NCBI RefSeq assembly: GCF_022812285.1
Contig: NZ_CP093300.1
Coordinates: 3,410,001-3,474,000, forward strand
Length of the DNA stretch: 64,000 bases
From: Alkalihalobacillus sp. LMS39
GTDB lineage: Bacteria; Bacillota; Bacilli; Bacillales; Bacillaceae_F
Direction of reading: 5' to 3'
Position 1 is the stretch's first letter; every line of letters begins with the position of its first letter. A model generated the notes under the pieces. The model searched no databases and was not told the DNA's origin. It saw nothing but the letters and a program-made list of their open reading frames with translations. Shown here one piece after another: positions 10,751 through 23,520 of this stretch. The position numbers were made by a program, and so were the translations under genes.

Positions 10751-11460
10751 TCACTTTCACTCCATTCCTTTTTCACATTTTCATAAGCTAGAACTGGGGT
10801 TTCTGACTTTGTTATCGTTCTTCCTACTACTATCCCCCAGCTTCCTAATTCTCTAGCTTGTTTTGGTGTTGTTACACGTGTCTGATCCCCTTTTTCATCT
10901 CCGAGTAATCGAATACCAGGAGTAACGGTTAAAAAAGAAGGCGAACACACTTCTTTAATTAACGGGACTTCCAGCGGGGAACAAACGACTCCATCTAAAC
11001 CACTTTGTTCAGTGAGCGAAGCATATGATTTCACAGTGTCTTTGAGTGAACCAGCAATTCGCAATTCTGAATTCATCATTGTCTCAGATGTGCTTGTTAA
11101 TTGAGTCACTGCAATAAGCGCTGGTCGTTTTTGGCCAGATGGTGTTCCTACCTCTAATCCTTCTCTTGCTGCTTTCATCATTTTTGAGCCACCGGCAGCA
11201 TGCACATTAACAATATCGACTTGTTGCTTAGCTAATACTTTCATGGCATGATGTACTGTATTAGGAATATCATGAAGCTTTAAATCTAAAAAAATATGAT
11301 GTCCTGCATCTTTTAATTTTTCGAGGAAGTTTGGACCTAAACTATAAAATAACTCCATTCCCACCTTAACAAAAAGGCGTTTACCGTGAAAATGTTGCAA
11401 AAATGAAAATACAGCTTCTTCACTATTAAAATCAAGTGCTACGATAATTGGCCTGTCCAT
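10747..11460 (-). CDS. pyrF: Orotidine 5'-phosphate decarboxylase
   Basis: Final step of de novo UMP synthesis, decarboxylation of OMP. The 237-residue TIM-barrel protein shows the catalytic D-x-K-x-x-D signature as [12 protein letters not shown], the N-terminal IIVALDF strand, and TPGIRL near the phosphate site. It follows pyrD with a one-base gap and overlaps pyrE by four bases, so translational coupling along the operon is likely. Confidence 0.97.
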   Translation of the reverse strand: MDRPIIVALDFNSEEAVFSFLQHFHGKRLFVKVGMELFYSLGPNFLEKLKDAGHHIFLDLKLHDIPNTVHHAMKVLAKQQVDIVNVHAAGGSKMMKAAREGLEVGTPSGQKRPALIAVTQLTSTSETMMNSELRIAGSLKDTVKSYASLTEQSGLDGVVCSPLEVPLIKEVCSPSFLTVTPGIRLLGDEKGDQTRVTTPKQARELGSWGIVVGRTITKSETPVLAYENVKKEWSESE

Positions 11461-11461
11461 C

Positions 11462-13146
<1,685 letters not shown>

Positions 13147-13159
13147 TTGGATTTCCCCC

Positions 13160-16100
13160 TTAATTCATTACTGGCATACTTTCAGATGCAAAGGTAATGG
13201 ACTCTAGTACTTTTAATAATGCCTCTGCTGTATCCAATGATGTTAAACAAACAACACCATTTTCAACTGATTCCCTGCGAATACGGAAGCCATCACGGGC
13301 AGGTTGCTTTCCTTTTGTTAATGTATTAATGACAAATTGTGCTTCACCGTTACGAATCACATCAAGTAAGTTTGGCGTCGTATCTCCAATTTTATTTACC
13401 ACTGTCACTGGAATCTTTTCTGCTTGGACAAGACTTGCAGTTCCTTCTGTCGCTAAGACATTAAACCCAATTCGATGAAAGCGGCGAACAAGCGCTAATG
13501 CTTCTTCTTTATCTTTATCAGCTATTGTAAATAAGACAGACCCATGCTTTGGAATTTTCATTCCAGACGCAATTAACCCTTTGTAAAGTGCTTTTTCTAA
13601 TGTGTAGTCTCGTCCCATTACTTCTCCTGTTGATTTCATTTCTGGTCCTAACGTAATATCAACACGTCTTAATTTTGCAAATGAGAATACCGGCACTTTC
13701 ACAGACACTTGCTTTCCTTCTGGATGATATCCCGTTTCAAATCCTAATTCAGGTAATTTTTGTCCTAGGATCGCCTTTGTAGCAATATTTGCCATGGCAA
13801 CACCCGTAATTTTACTTAAAAACGGTACAGTTCGACTTGAACGCGGATTCACTTCAAGAACATACACTTCATTATCATGAAGAACAAATTGAATATTGAG
13901 TAGGCCGACAATTCGAAGGCCACGCGCGAGTGCAATTGTTCGGTCAATAATTTTTGTTTTTACTTCATCAGACAATGTTTGTGGTGGATATACCGCAATG
14001 GAATCACCAGAGTGAACACCAGCACGCTCAATATGTTCCATAATCCCTGGAATATAAACAGTTTCTCCATCAGAAATCGCATCAACTTCAATTTCTTTTC
14101 CTGTTAAATAACGGTCAATTAACACTGGATGTTTCGGATTCACTTTAACTGCTGTTTCCATATAATTTAATAACTCTTCTTCTTGATAAACGATTTGCAT
14201 CGCACGTCCACCTAAAACATACGACGGACGAACTAAAACCGGATAGCCAATTTCATTTGCAATCGTTACAGCTGCATCTACAGAAGTCGCTGTTTTTCCT
14301 AATGGTTGAGGAATAGAAAGCTGTTGCAACGTATGTTCAAATTTATCACGATTCTCTGCGCGGTCCATATCTTCAAGTGCAGTTCCTAATATTTTTACGC
14401 CTCGCTCTTGCAGGTCGGCAGCTAAGTTAATCGCTGTTTGTCCTCCAAATTGGACAATAACCCCTTCTGGTTGTTCTTGGCGAATAACGTGCATCACATC
14501 TTCAATTGTTAGTGGTTCAAAATATAATTTATCTGATGTACTGAAATCAGTAGACACCGTTTCTGGATTATTATTAATAATAATCGCTTCATAACCGGCT
14601 TCTTTAATCGCCCACACCGTATGAACTGTAGCATAATCAAACTCAATTCCTTGTCCAATCCGAATAGGACCTGACCCTAAAACTAAGATGCTCTTCTTCT
14701 CTGTAATGACAGATTCATTTTCCTCTTCATACGTCCCGTAATAATAAGGCGTCGCCGATTCAAACTCAGCAGCACAAGTATCGACCATTTTATACACCGG
14801 CATCATTCCATGTTGTTCACGTAATGTAAAGACCTCTAGTTCTGTCATGTCCCACTGCTTGGCAACAAACGCATCCGCAAAACCACGCTCTTTCGCTTCT
14901 TGTAATAGGTCAATATTTTGTTTGTTTTCTTTTAATGTTTTTTCGAGCAAAACAATTTTTTCAAGTTTCTGTAAAAAGAACGGGTCAATTTTACTTAGTT
15001 CCCAAATTTGTTTTACCGTATAGCCTCGACGAAATGCTTCTCCAATGACAAACAATCTTTCATCATCCGCTGCTGCAATTCTTCGGTCAATTTCCTCATT
15101 ATCCAGCTGAGCCATCTCCTCCACTTGAATATGTGTGACATTGGATTCAAGAGAACGGACCGCTTTTAATAGTGATTCCTCTAGGTTTCTCCCGATGGCC
15201 ATAACTTCACCGGTTGCTTTCATTTGAGTTCCTAGCTTACGATTGGCAGACTCAAATTTATCAAAAGGCCAACGTGGGATTTTACTAACGACATAATCTA
15301 ATGACGGTTCAAAACTAGCATATGTCGTTTGCGTAATTGGATTGATAATCTCATCTAATGCATAACCAACGGCAATTTTTGCTGCGATTTTTGCAATTGG
15401 ATAACCCGTCGCTTTGGAAGCAAGAGCAGAAGAGCGACTTACCCGTGGGTTCACTTCAATTAAGTAATATTGGAAACTATCTGGGTCTAAAGCAAATTGA
15501 ACATTACAACCACCTTCTATTTTTAATGCACGAATAATACGAAGGGCCGAATTACGTAACATTTGATATTCACGGTCTGATAACGTTTGACTCGGTGCAA
15601 ATACAATGGAATCTCCTGTATGGACACCAACTGGGTCAAAGTTTTCCATATTACAAACAACAATCGCTTGGTCTTTTGCATCACGCATCACTTCATATTC
15701 AACTTCTTTAAAACCAGCAATGCTTTTTTCTAATAAACATTGGGTAACAGGGCTATATTTTAAACCACTAGAAACCGTTTCAATTAATTCTTCTTCATCG
15801 TGAACGATTCCACCCCCTGTTCCACCTAACGTGTAAGCAGGTCTGACAATAATCGGATATCCTACTCTTTCCACAAACTGATATGCTTCATCTAAGTTAT
15901 GAACAATATCACTATCTGGAACTGGCTCTTGTAACTCATTCATAAGAGAACGGAATAAATCACGGTCTTCCGCTTGTTTAATCGCATCTAGCTTTGTTCC
16001 TAATAATTCAATATTGAACTCATCTAAAATTCCTGACTCTTCTAACTCAACGGCCATGTTTAGCCCTGTTTGTCCACCTAAAGTTGGCAATAAGCCATCT

Positions 16101-16348
16101 GGACGTTCTTGACGAATAATTCGACTTACAAATTCAAACGTAATCGGCTCAATATACACTTTATCTGCCATTGTTGTATCTGTCATAATCGTGGCAGGGT
16201 TAGAGTTAATTAAAATCACTTCATAGCCTTCTTCTTTAAGGGCTTGACATGCTTGTGTCCCTGCATAATCAAACTCTGCTGCTTGTCCGATGACGATTGG
16301 ACCAGAGCCAATCACTAATATTTTATTTATATCTGTTCGTTTTCCCAC
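13160..16348 (-). CDS. pyrAB: Carbamoyl-phosphate synthase large subunit (pyrimidine-specific)
   Basis: Makes carbamoyl phosphate from bicarbonate, ATP and ammonia delivered by PyrAA. The 1062-residue protein shows the duplicated ATP-grasp architecture: [20 protein letters not shown] in the first half, [20 protein letters not shown] in the second, [12 protein letters not shown] and [11 protein letters not shown] at the ATP sites, and a C-terminal regulatory domain. I chose the GTG at 16346-16348, giving VGKRTDINK, because GGGGGAG lies six bases upstream and 13 bases separate it from the pyrAA stop. An ATG 17 codons earlier would overlap pyrAA by 38 bases without a ribosome site. Confidence 0.96.
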   Translation of the reverse strand: MGKRTDINKILVIGSGPIVIGQAAEFDYAGTQACQALKEEGYEVILINSNPATIMTDTTMADKVYIEPITFEFVSRIIRQERPDGLLPTLGGQTGLNMAVELEESGILDEFNIELLGTKLDAIKQAEDRDLFRSLMNELQEPVPDSDIVHNLDEAYQFVERVGYPIIVRPAYTLGGTGGGIVHDEEELIETVSSGLKYSPVTQCLLEKSIAGFKEVEYEVMRDAKDQAIVVCNMENFDPVGVHTGDSIVFAPSQTLSDREYQMLRNSALRIIRALKIEGGCNVQFALDPDSFQYYLIEVNPRVSRSSALASKATGYPIAKIAAKIAVGYALDEIINPITQTTYASFEPSLDYVVSKIPRWPFDKFESANRKLGTQMKATGEVMAIGRNLEESLLKAVRSLESNVTHIQVEEMAQLDNEEIDRRIAAADDERLFVIGEAFRRGYTVKQIWELSKIDPFFLQKLEKIVLLEKTLKENKQNIDLLQEAKERGFADAFVAKQWDMTELEVFTLREQHGMMPVYKMVDTCAAEFESATPYYYGTYEEENESVITEKKSILVLGSGPIRIGQGIEFDYATVHTVWAIKEAGYEAIIINNNPETVSTDFSTSDKLYFEPLTIEDVMHVIRQEQPEGVIVQFGGQTAINLAADLQERGVKILGTALEDMDRAENRDKFEHTLQQLSIPQPLGKTATSVDAAVTIANEIGYPVLVRPSYVLGGRAMQIVYQEEELLNYMETAVKVNPKHPVLIDRYLTGKEIEVDAISDGETVYIPGIMEHIERAGVHSGDSIAVYPPQTLSDEVKTKIIDRTIALARGLRIVGLLNIQFVLHDNEVYVLEVNPRSSRTVPFLSKITGVAMANIATKAILGQKLPELGFETGYHPEGKQVSVKVPVFSFAKLRRVDITLGPEMKSTGEVMGRDYTLEKALYKGLIASGMKIPKHGSVLFTIADKDKEEALALVRRFHRIGFNVLATEGTASLVQAEKIPVTVVNKIGDTTPNLLDVIRNGEAQFVINTLTKGKQPARDGFRIRRESVENGVVCLTSLDTAEALLKVLESITFASESMPVMN

Positions 16349-16361
16349 TTTTGTCTCCCCC

Positions 16362-17453
16362 TTATGCATTACGTACTTTTCCGGTTTTATATTCTTCAAT
16401 CATACGAATGAATTTATCAAATAAATGGTTGGAATCTTCTGGGCCAGGTGATGCTTCTGGATGATACTGAACACTAAACACAGGATGGTCTAAATGCGCA
16501 ACCCCTTCTACCGTGCCGTCATTTACTGATACATGAGTCACTTTTAAACGAGTATTTTCAAGTGACTTCGGGTCAATTGTAAACCCATGATTTTGAGAGG
16601 TAATATCAATTTTTCCTGTTTCAAGTTCTTTTACAGGATGGTTCGAACCACGGTGACCGAATTTCATTTTTTCTGATTTCCCGCCACATGCAAGAGAGAT
16701 TAATTGATGACCTAAACAAATACCGAAAATCGGAACTTTACCGATTAAACCTTTAATTAATTCAATACCTTCTTCAACATCAGCAGGGTCTCCAGGACCG
16801 TTAGATAACATAATTCCATCTGGATTCAATCGGAGAACCTCTTCGATTGATGCATTAAAAGGAACAACGATAACATCACAATCATAATGAATTAAGTTTC
16901 TAAGAATTCCATGTTTAGCTCCAAAGTCAACGAGGACTACACGGTATCCTCTTCCTGGTGCATGGTACGGGTCTTTTGTTGACACTCGGGCTACTTGGTT
17001 AATTTCAATTGGTTTTTCTCGCAATTGTGTAACAACCTCATCAACATTTGCTTCCATATTACAGAGTTTTCCTTTTAGCGTTCCGTGTTTCCTAATTAAG
17101 CGTGTTAATTTTCTTGTATCAATACCCTCTAATCCTGGAATTCCTTTAAAAGCAAGAAGGTCATGTAATGTTTCTTCACTACGATAATTACTAGGGTACT
17201 CTGCAACCTCTTTCACAATTAAACCATGAATAGCAGGTTCAATCGATTCAAAATCATCACGGTTGACGCCATAATTCCCAATAAGAGGGTAAGTTAACGT
17301 TACAATTTGCCCACAATACGATGGGTCTGAAAGGATTTCCTGATAGCCTGTCATTCCTGTATTAAAAACGACTTCCCCATCATTTTCAATTTCACTTCCA
17401 AATGCTCTTCCAACAAACACCGTTCCATCTTCTAAAATTAATTGTCTTTTCAT
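16362..17453 (-). CDS. pyrAA: Carbamoyl-phosphate synthase small subunit, glutaminase
   Basis: Hydrolyses glutamine and channels ammonia to PyrAB. The 363-residue product has an N-terminal CPSase small domain ([35 protein letters not shown]) and a class I glutamine amidotransferase domain with the nucleophile Cys in [10 protein letters not shown] and the catalytic His-x-Glu in [12 protein letters not shown] start it at the ATG 17451-17453, preceded by GGGGGAA, two bases after the pyrC stop. Confidence 0.97.
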   Translation of the reverse strand: MKRQLILEDGTVFVGRAFGSEIENDGEVVFNTGMTGYQEILSDPSYCGQIVTLTYPLIGNYGVNRDDFESIEPAIHGLIVKEVAEYPSNYRSEETLHDLLAFKGIPGLEGIDTRKLTRLIRKHGTLKGKLCNMEANVDEVVTQLREKPIEINQVARVSTKDPYHAPGRGYRVVLVDFGAKHGILRNLIHYDCDVIVVPFNASIEEVLRLNPDGIMLSNGPGDPADVEEGIELIKGLIGKVPIFGICLGHQLISLACGGKSEKMKFGHRGSNHPVKELETGKIDITSQNHGFTIDPKSLENTRLKVTHVSVNDGTVEGVAHLDHPVFSVQYHPEASPGPEDSNHLFDKFIRMIEEYKTGKVRNA

Positions 17454-17455
17454 CG

Positions 17456-18727
17456 TTATTCCCCCTTCTGCCAAACAAGCTTACCTTCTACAAACGTATA
17501 TGTCGGCCATCCTTTACATGTCCAACCTGCAAATGGTGTGTTTTTCCCTTTTGATGCGAAATGGTCAGGATTAATTTTTTCTTCATGCTGTAAATCAATC
17601 ACGGTTATATCGGCAAATGCCCCTTCTTTTAATGTTCCATATGGAAGTTGGAACGCATCAGATGGCTTAATTGTAAGCCAATCGACAAGTTGCTTTAATG
17701 TCATCGTTCCTTTTTCTACTAAGTACGTATACATAAGTGGAAATGCTGTTTCTAGCCCTACAATGCCAAATGGAGCTTTTTGCATTCCTGCCTCTTTTTC
17801 TTCTTTTCCATGTGGAGCATGGTCAGTAGCAATAAAATCAATTGTTCCATCTAATAATCCTTCAATTAACGCTTTTTTATCTTCTGCTCCTCGAAGTGGA
17901 GGATTCATTTTATAATTTGGGTCAAGCCCTGGGATATCTTCATCACATAATAAAAGATGGTGTGGTGTCACTTCAGCTGTAACATGAATACCCGCTTTTT
18001 TTGCATCACGGACAACACGAACCGATTCTTTCGTACTAATATGACACACATGATAATGGGCATTTGCTGCTTCTGCTAACAGGACATCACGGGCAATATG
18101 AACGGATTCACAGACAGAAGGAATTCCATTGATTCCGTGCTTTTCTGAAAATGTTCCTTCGTGGACCGAACCTCGATTGATAAGAGTATTCTCTTCACAA
18201 TGAGCAACAATCGCCATATTTTGTTTTGCTGCTTCTTTCATCGCTGCTAACATCATACTAGCATCTTGTACACCAACACCATCATCAGTAAAGGCAAAAG
18301 CGCCTGCTTGTTTTAATTGAGCAAAGTCTGTTAACTCTTTTCCTAATTGACGAGTTGTAATTGCTGCATAGGGTAATACACGTACCTTCGCCGTTTCTTT
18401 AATTCGTTGTTGAACCCACTCCATTTGTTCTTTTGTATCTGGCACTGGACGTGTGTTTGGCATAGGGGCAACCGTTGTAAATCCACCTCTTGCCGCAGCT
18501 TCAGAACCGGTTTGAATTGTTTCTTTATGCTCACCACCAGGTTCCCGGAAGTGAACATGTAGGTCTAACATTCCTGGAATGACCAATTGATTGGAGACAT
18601 CGATAACCGTATCTCCATCTATATTTTCTGCTATTTTTATAATTTTTCCATTTTCAATCAAAATATCTTTTTGAACAAAAGTCCCATTTTCATCTAGTAA
18701 CTGACCATTCTTCACTACTGTGCTCAT
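17456..18727 (-). CDS. pyrC: Dihydroorotase
   Basis: Zinc metalloenzyme that cyclises carbamoyl aspartate to dihydroorotate. The 423-residue amidohydrolase has the metal-binding [10 protein letters not shown], further His ligands in VAHCEEN and [11 protein letters not shown], and FIATDHAPH, all of the class I dihydroorotase type. It overlaps pyrB by four bases (ATGA) and is followed two bases later by pyrAA. Confidence 0.97.
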   Translation of the reverse strand: MSTVVKNGQLLDENGTFVQKDILIENGKIIKIAENIDGDTVIDVSNQLVIPGMLDLHVHFREPGGEHKETIQTGSEAAARGGFTTVAPMPNTRPVPDTKEQMEWVQQRIKETAKVRVLPYAAITTRQLGKELTDFAQLKQAGAFAFTDDGVGVQDASMMLAAMKEAAKQNMAIVAHCEENTLINRGSVHEGTFSEKHGINGIPSVCESVHIARDVLLAEAANAHYHVCHISTKESVRVVRDAKKAGIHVTAEVTPHHLLLCDEDIPGLDPNYKMNPPLRGAEDKKALIEGLLDGTIDFIATDHAPHGKEEKEAGMQKAPFGIVGLETAFPLMYTYLVEKGTMTLKQLVDWLTIKPSDAFQLPYGTLKEGAFADITVIDLQHEEKINPDHFASKGKNTPFAGWTCKGWPTYTFVEGKLVWQKGE

Positions 18728-19620
18728 CGTATTCCCCCTCCAGATTGTTCAATCGCTCTTTTTAATACCGCCATTCTTACGGCAACTCCATTTGTCATTT
18801 GCTTAAATATTCTTGAACGTGGACATTCCACAAGCTCACTTGCAATCTCAACACCGCGGTTAATCGGAGCTGGATGCATGATAATGCTGTTTGCTTTCAT
18901 TCTTTGTTCCCGTCCTAATGTTAATCCAAACTGATCATGATAGTCATTTTGTTCTGTTACCATTTTTACCGCATGACGTTCGTGTTGAATGCGCAACATC
19001 ATCATCACATCGGCCATTTCAACTGCATCATCAATATCGATATATTGACCATAAGGAATAGAATCATCGATCCACTGTTTCGGCCCTGAAAACCAAACGC
19101 TGGCTCCAAGACGGTGAAGCACTTCAGCATTTGAACGAGCCACTCTACTATGTCTAATGTCCCCAACAATGACCACCTTCAAGCCATCAAATGAACCAAA
19201 TTCTTGTTTAATCGTTAATAAGTCAAGCAATGATTGTGTTGGATGATGACCACAACCATCTCCACCATTAATAATAGGGATTGATATCGTTCCGATTAAT
19301 TCGTTAAAATATTCATCTCGCTCATGGCGAATAACAACAACATTTGTACCAATCGCTTCAAGTGTTTTTACCGTGTCATATAATGTTTCTCCTTTAATGA
19401 CACTAGATGAATCGGCTTCAAAATTTAATACTTGTAAACCTAATTTCTTTTCGGCCACTTCAAAGCTAAATTTCGTTCGAGTACTCGGTTCAAAAAACAA
19501 ATTCGAAACAAATGTTTCGCGATTTGGTTGCCACCTATCTCCATTTAAAAACTGTTGTGCTTGCTCTAATATTTGATGAATTTCATCTGTTCCGAGTAAT
19601 GGCATTGTTAATATGTTCAT
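18724..19620 (-). CDS. pyrB: Aspartate carbamoyltransferase catalytic chain
   Basis: Condenses carbamoyl phosphate and aspartate. The 298-residue product has the carbamoyl-phosphate loop [13 protein letters not shown], the [12 protein letters not shown] loop, [15 protein letters not shown] and [12 protein letters not shown]. No regulatory pyrI is present, as expected in Bacillus. Its ATG has GGGGAGG upstream and lies 107 bases after the U-tract of the pyrP-pyrB attenuator, so its expression should be set separately by PyrR. Confidence 0.97.
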   Translation of the reverse strand: MNILTMPLLGTDEIHQILEQAQQFLNGDRWQPNRETFVSNLFFEPSTRTKFSFEVAEKKLGLQVLNFEADSSSVIKGETLYDTVKTLEAIGTNVVVIRHERDEYFNELIGTISIPIINGGDGCGHHPTQSLLDLLTIKQEFGSFDGLKVVIVGDIRHSRVARSNAEVLHRLGASVWFSGPKQWIDDSIPYGQYIDIDDAVEMADVMMMLRIQHERHAVKMVTEQNDYHDQFGLTLGREQRMKANSIIMHPAPINRGVEIASELVECPRSRIFKQMTNGVAVRMAVLKRAIEQSGGGIR

Positions 19621-19662
19621 TGTTTTTTTCCTCCCCTATTTAGCCTATATTAAAAACGCGGG

Positions 19663-19676
19663 AGCGTCTTTTCTTA
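19663..19676 (-). repeat. Copy 1 of a 14-nt block shared by both pyr leaders (pyrB side)
   Basis: The plus-strand 14-mer AGCGTCTTTTCTTA here is identical to 21874-21887. Both copies lie between an attenuator terminator and the ribosome site of the next gene. The role is unknown; it could be part of a conserved leader structure or a duplication relic. Confidence 0.6.
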
Positions 19677-19727
19677 GAATAAGCTTTCAAAGCTTCACTG
19701 CTAGACCATTTTTATCTTTCTTATCTT

Positions 19728-19845
19728 AAAAAAAACACCCTAAAAGACATATTAGGGTGCAAAAAAGTAGGAAGAGATGGGAAAATTGAATCTTCTTCTC
19801 CTTTTCACCCTTTTAAGTCTCTCGTACTTAGTTAAAGGATGTGGA
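19728..19845 (-). promoter_or_regulatory. PyrR-dependent attenuator between pyrP and pyrB
   Basis: On the minus strand the region begins just after the pyrP stop. About 19806-19840 holds a candidate PyrR-binding hairpin, with lower arms CCTTT/AAAGG and an upper hairpin TAAGT-ACGAGAG-ACTTA, resembling the AGUCC-GAGAGGCU binding loop but with a changed upper stem. Next comes a terminator at 19728-19759: an 8-bp stem CACCCTAA/TTAGGGTG followed by eight T. In Bacillus, UMP-bound PyrR stabilises the binding loop so that the terminator forms. The binding loop here is less canonical than the one before pyrR. Confidence 0.78.
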
Positions 19846-21255
19846 TTATACAGTTTCTTTCGTTTCTTCGATTTCTTCAAACATCGGTGTTTTACCATAA
19901 CTATCTTCTTTACCAGGTAACACTAAGTGTAAAATCACCCCGATAATAGCAGCTAATGCCATACCAGCAATTTGAACGTCTGCATTCACTTGGATAAACG
20001 CTCCACCAATTCCTAGCACTAAAATAACAGAGGAAATGATAAGATTTCGTTTTACCCCTAGGTTAATCTTGTTGTCAATTAACATACGAAGACCTGATGA
20101 CGCGATAACACCAAACAGAAGAATCGAAATCCCACCCATGACTGGTGATGGAATCGTACCGACAAAAGCAGCAAATTTGCCAACGAATGCTAACATGACA
20201 GCGATGACTGCAGCTCCCCCGATAACAAATACACTAAAGACTCTTGTAATCGCAACAACGCCGATATTTTCTCCGTATGTTGTATTAGGTGGCCCACCAA
20301 TTAAAGAAGCAATAATGGTTGCTACCCCGTCTCCTAATATGGAACGATGAAGACCTGGTTTTTTTATAAAGTTTTTTCCTACAACTTTACTTAACACCAT
20401 TTGATCCCCGATATGTTCAGAAATCGTCACAATAGCGATTGGGACCATCACCCATGCAATTTGCCATGAAAATGAAGGGGTATACGTGACAAACGGGACA
20501 ATAAAGTCAGGCATTGCAAACCAATTGGCTGCGCGCACAGAAGAAAAATCAACTAACCCTTGTGTTAATGCGAATAGATAACCTCCAACTATGCCAAACA
20601 TAAAGGGAATTAGTCCGAAAAACCCTTTAAAAAACATCGCTGATATGACAGTAATGACTAATGTGACAAGTGCAACCGTTAAATATGTACCATTATAAAC
20701 AGATATAGTTTCAGTTATTTGTTTAATTGGACCGTTATATTGCTCAACTTCTCCTGTAAACCCCTCTAAAACTTCATCTTGTAATACATAACTTGTTTCT
20801 TCAACTGTTTCATACATTGCCATATCTATAGCAACTCCGGCTAAGCCAAGTCCAATGACCATGATGACAGGGCCAACAACGATAGGTGGCAATATTTTCA
20901 TCAGCCACTTCACTCCACTTGCTTTAATAAAAAGTGCAACGATTCCATAGACAATTCCCGCTAAAAAGCTTCCAATCATCGCTCCTTCCGGTCCGCCAAT
21001 AGTTATGGCAGTAATGATTGGTGCTATAAAAGCAAACGAAGACCCTAGATAAGCTGGTACTTGTCCTCTCGTTATTAGTAAATAGGCTAATGTACCAAGT
21101 CCACTCGATACTAAGGCTACAGCCGGGCTTAATCCAACAATAACGGGAACTAATACCGTTGCACCAAACATCGCAAATAAATGTTGTAAGCTGAATATTA
21201 ACCATTTATCAAACCTTGGTATTTCGTGGATACCAACATCTTTTTTTTCTACCAT
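19846..21255 (-). CDS. pyrP: Uracil permease, NCS2 family
   Basis: Proton-linked uracil importer. The 469-residue membrane protein has many hydrophobic segments and NCS2/UraA signatures such as LQHLFAMFGATVLVP, YLGSSFAFIAPI, and TTYGENIGVVAITRVFS with the substrate-binding Glu in PNTTYGENIG. Start ATG 21253-21255 has GGGGGAAG upstream. It lies only 53 bases after pyrR, so there is no room for the pyrR-pyrP attenuator that B. subtilis has. Confidence 0.95.
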   Translation of the reverse strand: MVEKKDVGIHEIPRFDKWLIFSLQHLFAMFGATVLVPVIVGLSPAVALVSSGLGTLAYLLITRGQVPAYLGSSFAFIAPIITAITIGGPEGAMIGSFLAGIVYGIVALFIKASGVKWLMKILPPIVVGPVIMVIGLGLAGVAIDMAMYETVEETSYVLQDEVLEGFTGEVEQYNGPIKQITETISVYNGTYLTVALVTLVITVISAMFFKGFFGLIPFMFGIVGGYLFALTQGLVDFSSVRAANWFAMPDFIVPFVTYTPSFSWQIAWVMVPIAIVTISEHIGDQMVLSKVVGKNFIKKPGLHRSILGDGVATIIASLIGGPPNTTYGENIGVVAITRVFSVFVIGGAAVIAVMLAFVGKFAAFVGTIPSPVMGGISILLFGVIASSGLRMLIDNKINLGVKRNLIISSVILVLGIGGAFIQVNADVQIAGMALAAIIGVILHLVLPGKEDSYGKTPMFEEIEETKETV

Positions 21256-21308
21256 TATTCTTCCCCCTCAACGCCATTATGGATTTATTGTTCTCGTATA
21301 ATAAAACG

Positions 21309-21851
<543 letters not shown>

Positions 21852-21873
21852 TCACCTCCATTTTTGTACATGA

Positions 21874-21887
21874 AGCGTCTTTTCTTA
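21874..21887 (-). repeat. Copy 2 of the 14-nt pyr leader block (pyrR side)
   Basis: Identical to 19663-19676. It lies between the U-tract of the pyrR leader terminator and the pyrR ribosome site. Confidence 0.6.
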
Positions 21888-21893
21888 TCTTTC

Positions 21894-22031
21894 AAAAAAA
21901 CCCTCTCATCTTGTAAGATGAGAGGGTATGTAAGCATAAATAACTAAGATATAGGCAGACTTCACCTAGATCTTGTTTATCCGCTTCCTTCTCAGCCTCA
22001 CAGGACTGTAGTTAAAGGAACATATTCGATT
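21894..22031 (-). promoter_or_regulatory. pyr operon leader with PyrR-binding loop and attenuator terminator
   Basis: On the minus strand, about 22020-21981 carries a canonical PyrR binding loop: TTCCTTTA, then CAGTCCTGTGAGGCTG, then AGAAGGAA. The lower stem TTCCTT pairs with AAGGAA. Downstream, 21901-21926 is a strong terminator stem (CCCTCTCATC with its complement, loop TTACAA) followed by seven T at 21900-21894. This matches the established Bacillus pyr attenuation mechanism. Confidence 0.92.
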
Positions 22032-22038
22032 ATTGATT

Positions 22039-22067
22039 ATTATTCCAAAGTTCGACATAAAAGTCAA
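22039..22067 (-). promoter_or_regulatory. Sigma-A promoter of the pyr operon
   Basis: Minus strand TTGACT (22067-22062), 17-bp spacer, AATAAT (22044-22039). It ends one base before the rluD stop codon and places the start of transcription just before the PyrR binding loop. Confidence 0.82.
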
Positions 22068-22985
22068 CTATAAAGATGCCACTCGTATTTGTTTTAATAC
22101 TTGTTCCATATCATCAGGAATCGGGGCTTGAAATTCTAATTGTTCACCTGTTCTAGGATGTGTAAACCCTAATACTTCAGCATGAAGGGCTTGACCTTCA
22201 ATATCTAATGTTTTCTTCGGTCCATATTTTGGGTCACCGGCTAAAGGATAACCGATATATTTCAAATGAACTCTAATTTGGTGTGTTCTCCCTGTTTCTA
22301 ATTGACATTGAACAAAAGTAAAGTTTGTGAATCTTTCTAAAACATTAAAATGTGTCACCGCATCTCTTCCATTTTCATCAGTAACCGTCATACTTTGGCG
22401 GTCTTGTTTGTCACGACCGATTGGTGCATCGATTGTCCCATTGTCATGGGCAATGACACCGTGCACAATCGCTTTATAAATCCGCTTTGTCGTTTTCGCT
22501 TTTAATTGTTCGACTAAAGATTCATGGGCACGGTCATTTTTAGCAACCATGAGCAGCCCTGAAGTATCTTTATCAATACGGTGAACAATTCCTGGTCGGA
22601 TGACACCATTAATCCCAGATAAATCTTTGCAATGGTACATTAAGCCGTTAACAAGTGTTCCTGAATAATGCCCAGGAGCAGGATGAACAACCATTCCTCT
22701 TGGCTTATTCACGACAACAACATCTTCATCTTCATACACAATATCTAAATCCATTTTTTCTGGGACTACTTCTAATACTTCTGGATCTGGGATGGTTAGC
22801 ACTATTTGGTCATGAAGTTGCATTTTATAATTACTTTTTACGTGTACACCATTTACCGTTAGATGACCATTCTTAACCCATTGTTGCACTTGACTTCTAG
22901 ACCAATCCTCATTAAATGACGTAATCACTTTATCAATTCTTTCGTTTTTTTCTTGTTCTGTTATTGTCCACTGAAGCTCTTCCAT
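22068..22985 (-). CDS. rluD: RluD-type 23S rRNA pseudouridine synthase (YlyB)
   Basis: Isomerises uridines in large-subunit rRNA, probably the helix 69 sites, by analogy with RluD. The 305-residue product has an N-terminal S4 domain (SRSQVQQWVKNGHLTVNG) and the RluA-family catalytic segment HRIDKDTSGLLMVAK with the catalytic Asp, plus GRTHQIRVHLKYIGYPLAGD. Its ATG overlaps the lspA stop by one base, so it is coupled to lspA. Site specificity is inferred from the family only; the B. subtilis locus name is ylyB. Confidence 0.93.
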   Translation of the reverse strand: MEELQWTITEQEKNERIDKVITSFNEDWSRSQVQQWVKNGHLTVNGVHVKSNYKMQLHDQIVLTIPDPEVLEVVPEKMDLDIVYEDEDVVVVNKPRGMVVHPAPGHYSGTLVNGLMYHCKDLSGINGVIRPGIVHRIDKDTSGLLMVAKNDRAHESLVEQLKAKTTKRIYKAIVHGVIAHDNGTIDAPIGRDKQDRQSMTVTDENGRDAVTHFNVLERFTNFTFVQCQLETGRTHQIRVHLKYIGYPLAGDPKYGPKKTLDIEGQALHAEVLGFTHPRTGEQLEFQAPIPDDMEQVLKQIRVASL

Positions 22986-23449
22986 TAACGATTCTCCTTT
23001 GTTTTCCTTTCATCGTATATCAATTTAATCATCATTAATCCAACGCCAACCACTAAAGCGGAATCAGCGACATTAAAAATGGGGAAATTGTACGTGAAAA
23101 TAAATGTATCAATAAAGTCGACCACTTCACCACGGAATACACGGTCGATAAAATTCCCAATGGCTCCTCCTAGCATTAAGGCTAGTGATATGCCAAAGAG
23201 CATGCTTTTTTTTCCCTCTTTTTCTATGTAGTATATTAGAAATCCGACAACGATAACCGTCACAATATAAAAAAACCACATTTTTCCTTCTAATATCCCA
23301 AAAGCTGCACCTTTATTTCGGTGTGACGTAAAATAAAGGACATTTTCAATTAAAGGAATTCTTTGACCGATCTCCATTGAAGTAACAACAATCCACTTTG
23401 TTAATTGATCAAGCAAAATAATAACTACCGCAATGACATAATAAATCAA
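22985..23449 (-). CDS. lspA: Lipoprotein signal peptidase (signal peptidase II)
   Basis: Membrane aspartyl protease that removes signal peptides from prolipoproteins. The 154-residue product has four hydrophobic segments, the conserved NKGAAFGIL, and both catalytic aspartates in [21 protein letters not shown]-like context: [15 protein letters not shown] and FNVADSAL. The start codon is TTG (23447-23449), with GGAGG nine bases upstream. It is followed directly by rluD. Confidence 0.96.
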   Translation of the reverse strand: MIYYVIAVVIILLDQLTKWIVVTSMEIGQRIPLIENVLYFTSHRNKGAAFGILEGKMWFFYIVTVIVVGFLIYYIEKEGKKSMLFGISLALMLGGAIGNFIDRVFRGEVVDFIDTFIFTYNFPIFNVADSALVVGVGLMMIKLIYDERKTKENR

Positions 23450-23486
23450 TGTATTTAGCCTCCACTCATTCTACTCATACGATAGC

Positions 23487-23495
23487 ATTTTAGCA
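23487..23495 (-). promoter_or_regulatory. Candidate extended -10 element for lspA-rluD
   Basis: Minus strand TGCTAAAAT, an extended -10, lies about 40 bases upstream of lspA and just past the terminator of the preceding gene. No good -35 is visible because the hairpin occupies that position. Confidence 0.4.
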
Positions 23496-23496
23496 T

Positions 23497-23520
23497 AAAA
23501 AGGGGGATGTGTCCTCCCCC
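23497..23520 (-). terminator. Terminator at the 3' end of the YteA-like gene
   Basis: Minus strand stem GGGGGA/TCCCCC with a 7-base loop, then TTTTT. It overlaps the first base of the gene's stop codon. Confidence 0.8.

Noticed and set aside
17442-17915. A 157-codon plus-strand frame opposite pyrC
   Set aside because: Antisense to the dihydroorotase coding region; no independent support.
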